DNA from: JBAXTZ01 sp041666525
GTDB lineage: Bacteria > Bacillota > Negativicutes > JBAXTZ01
Direction of reading: 5' to 3'
Length of the DNA stretch: 64,000 nucleotides
NCBI GenBank assembly: GCA_041666525.1
Contig: JBAYGT010000005.1
Span: 1 to 64,000 of the forward strand
The first letter of the stretch is position 1, and each line of letters opens with the position of its first letter. This document shows, piece by piece, positions 8,888 to 15,743 of this stretch. The notes beneath the pieces were generated by a model, which made no database searches, was not told the origin of the DNA, and was given only the letters and a program-made list of their open reading frames with translations. A program made the translations under genes and the position numbers.

Positions 8888-9475
8888 TTATTTGCGCGCG
8901 TTATAAACGTACTTATTCATGTCACGGAACCGCTTAAAAGTTGTCAGCGCCTCGTCGCGCAACACGTTATTTATGACCGCAATGCCACGATTATTAAGCT
9001 GCTGCTCCCAGTCTTCCGGGCGCGGCCCTTCGTCGAATCCGGTTATTTCTTCGAGTTCCGGGCCGTTTCCGGCGATAACAAGCCGCTTCACGCCTGACCA
9101 GATAACCGCACCGTAACACATCGTGCATGGCAGCCAGTTAACAACCAATTCATGCTCCGGCAAATCACTGCGCCCCAAATCAAATGTTCCAAGGCGGGCT
9201 TGTGCAAGTGACAACGCCACAACTTCACCATGAGCGCTCGAACAGTTATGCGGCATTACCCTGTTAACGCCAATCGAGACAACTTTGCCGGATGCCGATT
9301 CAAACACTGCCGCCGCAAAAGGGCCGCCAGTATTGTTAATAATATTTTTATCAGCCAGTTCATGCACCAACCGCATCCGATCCTCACGCGACTCAATACA
9401 CTCCGGTAACTGCTCAGCTAGTTCGCACGCCCACTGCGGCAATTCAACAGTAAAGCTCGTACTGAATTTTTTCAC
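8888..9475 (-). CDS. Cytidine/deoxycytidylate deaminase-family protein, guanine-deaminase-like
   Basis: A 195-residue zinc-dependent nucleobase deaminase. It carries the zinc motif AHGEVVAL (His ligand and catalytic Glu) and LPCTMC (two Cys ligands). The context NNTGGPFAAAVFE and IWSGVKRLVIAG is like guanine deaminase (GuaD) and TadA relatives; the C-terminal FKRFRDMNKYVYNARK fits the GuaD side better. Start: GTG at 9475, placed seven bases after GAGG; an in-frame GTG at 9484 overlaps the ribosome site. Substrate not certain. Confidence 0.8.
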   Translation of the reverse strand: MKKFSTSFTVELPQWACELAEQLPECIESREDRMRLVHELADKNIINNTGGPFAAAVFESASGKVVSIGVNRVMPHNCSSAHGEVVALSLAQARLGTFDLGRSDLPEHELVVNWLPCTMCYGAVIWSGVKRLVIAGNGPELEEITGFDEGPRPEDWEQQLNNRGIAVINNVLRDEALTTFKRFRDMNKYVYNARK

Positions 9476-9534
9476 AACTATCACCTCAACAATATAATTA
9501 CTACTATATTCTACATTTTTCTTTTTTCACCTGC

Positions 9535-9576
9535 AAAAAAACCGATTCCGACGAAAATATCGCCGAAACCGGTTTT
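9535..9576 (-). terminator. Rho-independent terminator after the PyrK-like gene
   Basis: Imperfect inverted repeat with arms about 9538-9552 and 9562-9576 (AAAACCGATTCCGAC pairs with GCCGAAACCGGTTTT through two G-U type pairs). In the minus direction it ends in a run of T opposite 9535-9541. Confidence 0.7.
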
Positions 9577-9624
9577 AATTATGAATTCGAATTCAGCGTT
9601 TTCACAAACCACCTGCTAATTTGC

Positions 9625-10281
9625 TTATTTTTTTACAACGACTGATTGTCCGTATATTTGACACTTAATCCCGTGCGGCGTACAAATATCTTTTATTGCC
9701 TGCATCATCGGTTCCGGACCGACAACTACACACTTATTAATTACTTTTCCGTTGGTTATCATCCGCTCGAGTACGTCGGTCACCCGGCCGCTCTCGCCCT
9801 TGCTGCCGTCGCTGGTTACAACAATATACTCATTGGCAACCGAGGCAATTTCTTTGTCAAAGAACACCAATTCCGCCGAGCGCGCGCCACTAATAACAAT
9901 CACATTGTTTCCGGTTGCCCGCAAACCGCGGGCCATGTCATAGATGGCCGCGATCCCCGAACCACCGCCAATCAACACTTGTGTACCGATGTTGGTCAAA
10001 TCCAGGGGCGGCAGTAGCGGCCCCTTAATGTCCGCAACCACTTCTCCAGCGCTCAGCGAACCCAGAAGCCGGGTTTTTTCGCCCACTTCCTGACAGACGA
10101 CAACAATCCAACCGGCATCGGCATCATAATCAGCCAATGATAGCGGAAACGGCTTGAGTTGTTCGTTAATTTTGACTTGAATTATTTGACCGGGTTGGGC
10201 TTTTTTAGCAATCTCCGGCGCTGCGAATTTTATATAATTTGCGACAGGCGTAACCCGGTGTTTTTCTAAAATTTTAAACAT
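9625..10281 (-). CDS. PyrK/NfnA-like FAD/NAD-binding flavoprotein lacking the [2Fe-2S] segment
   Basis: A 218-residue ferredoxin reductase-type protein. The N-terminal beta-barrel carries the FAD motif PFPLSLAD, and the NAD(P) domain has LIGGGSGIAAIYDMARGL and VVGPEPMMQAI. Family members (PyrK of dihydroorotate dehydrogenase B, NfnA, SudB) are usually 250-280 residues and end with a cysteine-rich motif that binds a [2Fe-2S] cluster. Here the protein stops at KCQIYGQSVVVKK, just where that motif should begin, and no cysteine cluster is found in the sequence that follows. No partner gene (pyrD, nfnB) is adjacent. Start: ATG after AAGGAG. Confidence 0.82.
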   Translation of the reverse strand: MFKILEKHRVTPVANYIKFAAPEIAKKAQPGQIIQVKINEQLKPFPLSLADYDADAGWIVVVCQEVGEKTRLLGSLSAGEVVADIKGPLLPPLDLTNIGTQVLIGGGSGIAAIYDMARGLRATGNNVIVISGARSAELVFFDKEIASVANEYIVVTSDGSKGESGRVTDVLERMITNGKVINKCVVVGPEPMMQAIKDICTPHGIKCQIYGQSVVVKK

Positions 10282-10388
10282 CTTAACTCCTTAGTTTTTT
10301 TATAGTTCTATTGTACCATGTTTTTCGCTCCGGTATTTAACTAAAAAAAGTTGGGAAAAATTTTTCAAAAAAAGGATTTTTAGAAAAA

Positions 10389-10417
10389 TTGGAGAATTGT
10401 TATATTATAAATACAAT
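10389..10417 (+). promoter_or_regulatory. Probable sigma70-type promoter of the uridine phosphorylase gene
   Basis: TTGGAG (10389-10394), a 17-base spacer and TACAAT (10412-10417), ending about 20 bases before the start codon. The predicted leader is very short, starting at or just before the AAAGGAG ribosome site at 10424-10430. Confidence 0.5.
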
Positions 10418-10436
10418 ATCAATAAAGGAGAATTTT

Positions 10437-11324
10437 ATGCATTACGAAAACATTAACCACAAATTTCTCGATGGCGTCATTAATGGCGAGTATTCAGATT
10501 ATTACTACCATCTGGGTGTAAGCAGCGCCGACCCGATTTTGGAAAAATTTCGTGATGTCCGCGCAATAGTTGTTGCCGGTTCAGGCGATCGTATCAAAGA
10601 ATTTGCGGAAATTTGGTCAAAAAAGCGCAACGCCGAAATCATCGCTTTACCTAAAGAAGAACGGTTTGTTACCCGTTATGTTGACGGCGTAATCTTCGCT
10701 TCCCACGGCATGGGGATGCCGAGCGCCGGTATGTGTATACAAGAACTTATGCGGATGATATTTTTCTTAAAAAATGGTGACATGGAAGAAATGAACAAGA
10801 TTTTTTGGACACGCGTCGGCACCAGTGGCGGTGTAGGTCTCGAAGGCGGTACAGTTGTCGTTTGTACCGAAGGCATAATGGCAGACATGAAGCCTTACCG
10901 GGTGCTTATCGGTGAGCGTGAGCAATATTTTGATGGTACTTTCCCGATAGACATTGCTCAAGCAATTGTTGACGCCAGCAAAGACAGCGGCATCAACATT
11001 GTAATGGGTAAAACTGTTGCCGGTAACGAGTTCTTCCTCGAACAAATGCGTCTGGACGGCGCGATTGTTTTGGCTGAGGAATCTTGGAAATACGGCTGGC
11101 TGAACTGGATTTTTGAAAAAGGCGTGCGCAACATCGAAATGGAAGGCGCGCAATTAGCCGGATTTTTGAATTATTGGGGATTCTCGCGATTTGCAATGAT
11201 TTGCACCGTTATCCTCAACCGTATGAACGGCGATCAGGTTACCTCAACTCCGGAAGAACTGCACAAGTTTGGCGAAAATTCCGGAGCCGTATTATTCAAC
11301 TATTTAGACACAATTTTTGCATAA
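10437..11324 (+). CDS. Uridine phosphorylase of the eukaryotic (UPP1/UPP2) type
   Basis: A 295-residue NP-I family nucleoside phosphorylase that splits uridine to uracil and ribose 1-phosphate. The motifs match animal UPP1 better than E. coli Udp: SHGMGMPSAGMCIQEL, RVGTSGGVGLEGGTVVV, RNIEMEGAQLA (ribose-binding Glu-Met-Glu) and LNRMNGDQVTS near the C-terminus. The start is ATG 10437, six bases after AAAGGAG; an upstream in-frame ATG at 10389 has no ribosome site. It is a single-gene unit closed by its own terminator, and one of only a few plus-strand genes in the window. Confidence 0.9.
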   Translation: MHYENINHKFLDGVINGEYSDYYYHLGVSSADPILEKFRDVRAIVVAGSGDRIKEFAEIWSKKRNAEIIALPKEERFVTRYVDGVIFASHGMGMPSAGMCIQELMRMIFFLKNGDMEEMNKIFWTRVGTSGGVGLEGGTVVVCTEGIMADMKPYRVLIGEREQYFDGTFPIDIAQAIVDASKDSGINIVMGKTVAGNEFFLEQMRLDGAIVLAEESWKYGWLNWIFEKGVRNIEMEGAQLAGFLNYWGFSRFAMICTVILNRMNGDQVTSTPEELHKFGENSGAVLFNYLDTIFA

Positions 11325-11332
11325 ATATTGCC

Positions 11333-11370
11333 AAACAAAAAACCTGCGAATATTCGCAGGTTTTTTGTTT
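11333..11370. terminator. Bidirectional rho-independent terminator between converging genes
   Basis: Perfect 18-base inverted repeat (arms 11333-11350 and 11353-11370, loop TA), with core ACCTGCGAA/TTCGCAGGT flanked by A and T runs. It ends the uridine phosphorylase gene and can also stop minus-strand transcription from the sugar porter gene. Confidence 0.9.
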
Positions 11371-11392
11371 GTTTCCTATGACTTTGTAGTAT

Positions 11393-12817
11393 TTATTTTT
11401 CCATTTCACCTAATTTTCTCAGAGCTTTTCCAGCTTTTAGATTAATTTCAATTTCTTCCAGAGTAATACCTTTTGTTTCCGGAACAAATGCTGCCACGAA
11501 AACAATTGCAATTACGCAGAAAATCGCGAACAAATAAAATATTGAAGCATTGCCGTAAGTTTGCATGAACGTAAGTGAATTCGCCATCAACAATCCGGCA
11601 AATGTCCAGTTAACCATGGTAGTTATCGTCATACCGACTTCACGTCCGGCTAACGGGAATATTTCTGAACACACCAGCCAGGCAACCGGCCCCCAGGACA
11701 TTGCAAATCCGAAGATATAGCAAATGACAGCAGCCAACAATACACCTTTCGCCATACCAGGTATCTGCGCCGGATCAACCTGATTACCAATACTGGAAAA
11801 TACCAACCCTGCCGCCAGCATTGACACCAGCATTATTACTGCGCCGGCATACAATAATTTTTTTCGTCCCCATTTATCTACCCACTTAATCGCCGGAAAG
11901 GTAAACAACATATTTACCGTTGGTACCGTCAACATTGCAACCAATCCAGTCATGCCGGCATAGCCGAAAATTTTCGGCGCGTAATAAATCATAACATTAA
12001 TGCCGACCAGTTGCTGAAACATCTGCAACGCCACACCAACCAGCAACACCTTGAAAAAATAACCTTTAAAAACAATGCCGATTCCGGCGCTTTTCGGACC
12101 ACGCAAAGTTTCTTCGATTTCATTGATTTCAAAATCAACTTCTTCTTTAGTCGCTAATGTTCTGTTCAATGCGGCTATCGCCTGAGGTTTTTTACCCGCA
12201 AGCATTAGCCAACGCGGACTTTCCGGAAGAAACAACGAACCGATGAACATTAACAACGCAAAGAAAACAATTACGCCAAACATTCTTGGCAACGACATTT
12301 CCGGTGCCGAGTAAAGTGAATCAATAAATACATCCGTTACCGAGATAAGAAATATACCAATAGTTATCAGCAACTGAAACAACGTTCCCATGGCGCCACG
12401 AATTCTCGCCGGAGCGGTTTCTGCCAGATACAATGGTACGATAAACGACGCAATTCCGACCGCAAATCCGAGAATAAACCGGCAAACCGTTAAAGTGTCA
12501 ATCGGCGGTAAAAACGCCGAAACCAGCGATGCTGTACAAAACAAAAATCCCGCAAAAACCAGCGAACGTTTTCGCCCCAGATAGCGCGCAAAAATACCCG
12601 ATAGCAACGCGCCAAAAACGCCGCCGGTTGCCAATATCGCCGAATATCTTTCCGCCGCAGCCGTATCCATGTGATAAACTTTGCTGATAGTATCCAAGGC
12701 ATTAGCGATAAATCCCTGATCCAGACCAAATAACAGACCGCCGGTTGCCGCCACCAGACAGATAAAATAAACAACCGGTTTGAATTTGCCCAACTTGTTG
12801 GGCATTGCATTTTTCAT
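11393..12817 (-). CDS. MFS sugar porter (SP family, XylE/GalP-like sugar:proton symporter)
   Basis: A 474-residue, 12-span transporter with all sugar-porter signatures: GGLLFGLDQGFIANAL in helix 1, RYLGRKRS after helix 2, PESPRWLMLAGK before the central loop, QQLVGINVMIYYAPKIFG in helix 7, DKWGRKKLL, and PETKGITLEEIE at the end. Which sugar it carries (hexose, xylose, arabinose) cannot be read from the sequence. ATG 12817 is seven bases after AGGAGG; the in-frame GTG at 12823 is too close to the site. Confidence 0.92.
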   Translation of the reverse strand: MKNAMPNKLGKFKPVVYFICLVAATGGLLFGLDQGFIANALDTISKVYHMDTAAAERYSAILATGGVFGALLSGIFARYLGRKRSLVFAGFLFCTASLVSAFLPPIDTLTVCRFILGFAVGIASFIVPLYLAETAPARIRGAMGTLFQLLITIGIFLISVTDVFIDSLYSAPEMSLPRMFGVIVFFALLMFIGSLFLPESPRWLMLAGKKPQAIAALNRTLATKEEVDFEINEIEETLRGPKSAGIGIVFKGYFFKVLLVGVALQMFQQLVGINVMIYYAPKIFGYAGMTGLVAMLTVPTVNMLFTFPAIKWVDKWGRKKLLYAGAVIMLVSMLAAGLVFSSIGNQVDPAQIPGMAKGVLLAAVICYIFGFAMSWGPVAWLVCSEIFPLAGREVGMTITTMVNWTFAGLLMANSLTFMQTYGNASIFYLFAIFCVIAIVFVAAFVPETKGITLEEIEINLKAGKALRKLGEMEK

Positions 12818-12852
12818 TTTCACGCCTCCTAACGAAACAATATATTAATATA

Positions 12853-12880
12853 ATAATACTATAGTACGCTCTTTTGTCAA
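12853..12880 (-). promoter_or_regulatory. Sigma70-type promoter of the sugar porter gene
   Basis: On the minus strand a consensus TTGACA (12875-12880) is followed by a 16-base spacer and TATTAT (12853-12858). The start codon lies about 35 bases downstream. The flanking A/T-rich stretch at 12881-12990 shows nothing else I can name. Confidence 0.7.
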
Positions 12881-12990
12881 CAATTTTTGCCAATAGTCAA
12901 TCAGAGATATATAACTACATCCGCAATCCAGATGATTTTTTTACACATAACCATATAATTCACCTTAACTTTTTTTCATAATTTAAGCAC

Positions 12991-13032
12991 AAAAAAGTTG
13001 TGTCAAAATTTATATTTCAACACAACTTTTTT
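12991..13032. terminator. Rho-independent terminator after the XRE regulator
   Basis: Perfect 13-base inverted repeat (AAAAAAGTTGTGT at 12991-13003, ACACAACTTTTTT at 13020-13032) with T runs in both directions. It closes the regulator gene whose stop is at 13054. Confidence 0.85.
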
Positions 13033-13053
13033 CACAAACTTATTTTTGGTTAT

Positions 13054-13302
13054 TTACTGAACCAGCACCGCTTTGACAATTTTCTGTAAATCCGGTACGT
13101 TTTTGGCACGTTCATCCAGCACTGCCATATATGCCAGACAATGGATTTTTGAAAATGGTGTTTTCTTGGTTTCGATGTTTACGATTGTCTGACGCGACAC
13201 ACCGAGTTCAGCGGCAGCCTGCTGGGCTGTCCAACCGGCGGCCTGCCGCAATAATTTAAACCGGTTATAAACTGTTTCAATTGTTTGTTTACTTACACAC
13301 AT
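13054..13302 (-). CDS. Small XRE-family helix-turn-helix regulator
   Basis: An 82-residue one-domain DNA-binding protein. The helix-turn-helix is AAGWTAQQAAAELGVSRQTIVNIE, about residues 25-48, followed by a short helical tail. The start is ATG 13302, six bases after GGAG; the longer frame opens with TTG inside that site. It stands alone, about 160 bases from the terminator of the autotransporter gene, with its own terminator. Three TGACGG/ATT-type repeats lie 90-155 bases upstream of its start and could be its own operators. Confidence 0.85.
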   Translation of the reverse strand: MCVSKQTIETVYNRFKLLRQAAGWTAQQAAAELGVSRQTIVNIETKKTPFSKIHCLAYMAVLDERAKNVPDLQKIVKAVLVQ

Positions 13303-13391
13303 AATATTCTCCAAGTTATTAATTTAGCAAAAAGCTTTTACGTTCTGCAGCTTATCTGCTTATTATGAATTATAACAGGCCAATGTTACGG

Positions 13392-13457
13392 TTTGGTGAC
13401 GGTTGTGTGACGGTTTCGAGAATGTTTTGCGGCTTTTGTGTCAGTTGTGTGACGATT
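13392..13457. repeat. Short direct repeats upstream of the XRE regulator
   Basis: GTTGTGTGACGGTT (13402-13415) and GTTGTGTGACGATT (13444-13457) differ at one base and are 42 bases apart, about four helical turns. A shorter related copy, TTTGGTGACGGTT, is at 13392-13404. The position upstream of a helix-turn-helix gene suggests protein binding sites. Confidence 0.4.
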
Positions 13458-13463
13458 GCAACA

Positions 13464-13505
13464 AAAAACCTTCTATCGCAGATATTTCTGCGACAGAAGG
13501 TTTTT
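13464..13505. terminator. Rho-independent terminator after the inverse autotransporter gene
   Basis: Inverted repeat with 19-base arms (13464-13482 and 13487-13505), one mismatch, core CCTTCTATCGCAGA against TCTGCGACAGAAGG, with A and T runs outside. The autotransporter gene stops at 13539. Confidence 0.88.
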
Positions 13506-13538
13506 ATATCGCTTGGCTTTCTTTCCAAGATTATTAAC

Positions 13539-15485
13539 TTAACTAGTTCTTTGGATAACAATAGGTTCGGCTGGCCCGCTAGCGGTAATCGTTACCGGGT
13601 TATTTGGAGCAGCATATATTAAATTGGGCGCCTTCGCTCCGCCGAGTAACTGTGGCACATTTTCCCAAATAGCAAGTGACGCCAGTCCGGTAGTATAATC
13701 CGTGGTTACCAGTGGCGACGTTAATGTTCCAGCAACCGAAATCCCCACTCCGCCGTCAACCGTTGTTCCGTCGGCAGTTGTTGTTTTCACACTAACATTT
13801 CGATAATACGCCGATAGTGTCACAGGCGACACGTTGTTGGAAACAACAACAATATTCGAAGAATATGGCAGAGTGCCATAAACACCTGTAGTTGCGTCTT
13901 GTAATGCCACCGTGTAACTTCCCGGCATCAAATTCGTGAAACTTACTACACCACCAGCTCCTGTTACTTGACCTGTCGCTGAGCCGGCCCCGGATAATCT
14001 GACATTAGTGCCCGCAGGTGCAAGTATACCCTGAATCATAATAACAGCCCTAATCGAACCGGGATCACCCATAAGGTAACCATACGAGTTGTTATTGATT
14101 GCATTTGCTGTAACCGTAAAACTTTGTGCTGAAGGCACAACTATTGCGTTAGCGTTTCCATTATATGGCGAACGCGCTACGATATATGTTCCCGGCGCAA
14201 CTGCATCAAAGATTACTCCTCCGGAGGCATAAGGTATAGTTGCCAGTACATTACTGTGGGAAATGTCATCACTTCTAAACAGTGAAACCTGACTACCGGC
14301 CGAAATTTCAGCAGAATGAGTGTAGTCAGTATATATATGTTCAAAAACTAACCGCCCAGTTCCTGACGGTGGCATCGCATTAATTTTCGTAAACCGCTCT
14401 ACAACAATATTATTGTTGCGGTACACCGGCTGCAACATTTTGTAAATCAGCTGCGACGATGCATCACGATTTACAACATCGGTTGTTATATTGACATTGT
14501 TGAATAACGACGGGCCGACGTTTTGATTCAGATTATAGCTCACTTGAACAACACCGCCCGCCCCGTTGCTGCCATTACTGTTGTTGTTATATATTGCCTC
14601 GATTTTTAATTCCGGCAGAACATTAATTCCCAGTTTGACGTTGTAGCCGGTATAGTTGCTGTTAAGCACGTTGTTATAGGATTGATTGAATGTATATTGA
14701 TAACCTTGGGCCGCTAAATTCAGCCAGGATGCGCCTAAATAACTGAAGTTGGTGCCAATCTCGTAATCCATACCGGCAGCCGCTCGTTCATAAATATTCC
14801 AGCCACTCGTAGCATCGACACCAATTTTCTGCTCTCCCGACATTGGAATATACTGATTCGCGCGAAACTCCAACGGACCGACAAATAATTCCAAACCGGC
14901 ACCGCTGCGCATATGGTTGGGACTCATCGTTGCATCAAAAAAACCATTCACGCCAACCAAGGCCCAACTGCCGGGAAACAAGTATCTGTAGCCCAACCCT
15001 ACGTTTGCGGTATTTTGCGCAATCGATTGATTGCCATAATTTACCACATTGTTAGTCGCTGAACCGCTAGCACCATTATAATTATAGCTCAACTGCCAAA
15101 ACACCGTGTTGCGAGTAGTTTCCTGGATTTCGCCAAAAAACGGCTGAATTGTACTAAAGCCGCCCTGAAAAGTCATCTTGTTAGCATAATTTACTCCGGC
15201 ATTGATTTGTGTCCGTGCCAGATAAGACATGCCGCAATTTTTGTAAAAGTTAATATAATACTCAGTCAACGAACTTGCGGCATTTAGTAATTTATTTACT
15301 GCCGCCTGCTGCGCAAACACATCTTCGCCATAGAATCCGCTACGGTCATTGGAATCATAGGTGTCTTTGGGCAACTGAGACTGTGCAGTGCCTGGCTGAA
15401 GGGTATATTCAAACGCATTTGGCGCCGCAAAACAATGGACGCCAAATATCATACAAACTATCATCAACACAATTGTTTTTTTCAC
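13539..15485 (-). CDS. Inverse autotransporter (intimin/invasin-like) surface protein
   Basis: About 648 residues. A signal peptide (KKTIVLMIVCMIFGVHCFAA) is followed by an inverse-autotransporter beta-barrel of about 270 residues: RTQINAGVNYANK, LGYRYLFPGSWALVGVNGFFDATMSPNHMRSGAG, GWNIYERAAAGMDYEIG, and the barrel-end segment MLQPVYRNNNIVVERF. After the barrel come about three beta-sandwich repeats of the SpaA/carboxypeptidase-regulatory kind (for example GTNVRLSGAGSATGQVTGAGGVVSFTNLMPGSYTV), which would be the exported passenger. There is no LysM domain. I place the start at GTG 15485, just after AGGGGGCA; the in-frame codon at 15515 has no ribosome site. The barrel implies an outer membrane. 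Confidence 0.88.
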   Translation of the reverse strand: MKKTIVLMIVCMIFGVHCFAAPNAFEYTLQPGTAQSQLPKDTYDSNDRSGFYGEDVFAQQAAVNKLLNAASSLTEYYINFYKNCGMSYLARTQINAGVNYANKMTFQGGFSTIQPFFGEIQETTRNTVFWQLSYNYNGASGSATNNVVNYGNQSIAQNTANVGLGYRYLFPGSWALVGVNGFFDATMSPNHMRSGAGLELFVGPLEFRANQYIPMSGEQKIGVDATSGWNIYERAAAGMDYEIGTNFSYLGASWLNLAAQGYQYTFNQSYNNVLNSNYTGYNVKLGINVLPELKIEAIYNNNSNGSNGAGGVVQVSYNLNQNVGPSLFNNVNITTDVVNRDASSQLIYKMLQPVYRNNNIVVERFTKINAMPPSGTGRLVFEHIYTDYTHSAEISAGSQVSLFRSDDISHSNVLATIPYASGGVIFDAVAPGTYIVARSPYNGNANAIVVPSAQSFTVTANAINNNSYGYLMGDPGSIRAVIMIQGILAPAGTNVRLSGAGSATGQVTGAGGVVSFTNLMPGSYTVALQDATTGVYGTLPYSSNIVVVSNNVSPVTLSAYYRNVSVKTTTADGTTVDGGVGISVAGTLTSPLVTTDYTTGLASLAIWENVPQLLGGAKAPNLIYAAPNNPVTITASGPAEPIVIQRTS

Positions 15486-15575
15486 ACTGCCCCCTGATTG
15501 CAAGTGCCATAGCAAAAATATTGTACAGCAACGCTTTTAATGTTATCATTATACTATAAATCGCATCGGAGCGTG

Positions 15576-15695
15576 ATGGTTATGCAAAAAAAACAATGGA
15601 TGGATCCGGAAATTCAAGAAATCGAAATTGTGCAAACAGGTAGTGGTGGTGGAACCAGCACTGATCATACCGGTTTTTCGAGTCCTACTTCATAA
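15576..15695 (+). CDS. Candidate lasso-peptide precursor (39 codons)
   Basis: This small ORF is too short for routine gene calling. The N-terminal part MQKKQWMDPEIQEIEI has the Trp/Tyr-x-x-Pro-x-Ile pattern that lasso leaders of Firmicutes use for binding the RRE protein (compare paeninodin-type leaders). It is followed by VQTG and then SGGGTSTDHTGFSSPTS. Thr at the penultimate leader position would put the cut before Ser, giving an eight-residue ring closed on Asp8; cutting one residue earlier gives Gly1 and Asp9. The C-terminus is Ser, as in paeninodin. GGAG at 15568-15571 serves ATG 15576 or, more likely, ATG 15582. A strong terminator follows. A cyclase-like gene lies about 9.6 kb away (25247-27145); RRE and protease genes are not in the window. 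Confidence 0.55.
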   Translation: MVMQKKQWMDPEIQEIEIVQTGSGGGTSTDHTGFSSPTS

Positions 15696-15701
15696 ACAGC
15701 T

Positions 15702-15743
15702 AAATAGTTGATGCCGAAACTTACGTTTCGGCATCAACTATTT
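15702..15743. terminator. Bidirectional terminator between the small precursor ORF and the TpsA gene
   Basis: Perfect 19-base inverted repeat (arms 15702-15720 and 15725-15743; core GTTGATGCCGAAAC/GTTTCGGCATCAAC, loop TTAC) with T runs on both sides. It begins seven bases after the stop codon of the small ORF and touches the stop codon of the converging TpsA gene at 15744. A dedicated terminator supports the small ORF being a real transcription unit. Confidence 0.92.
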
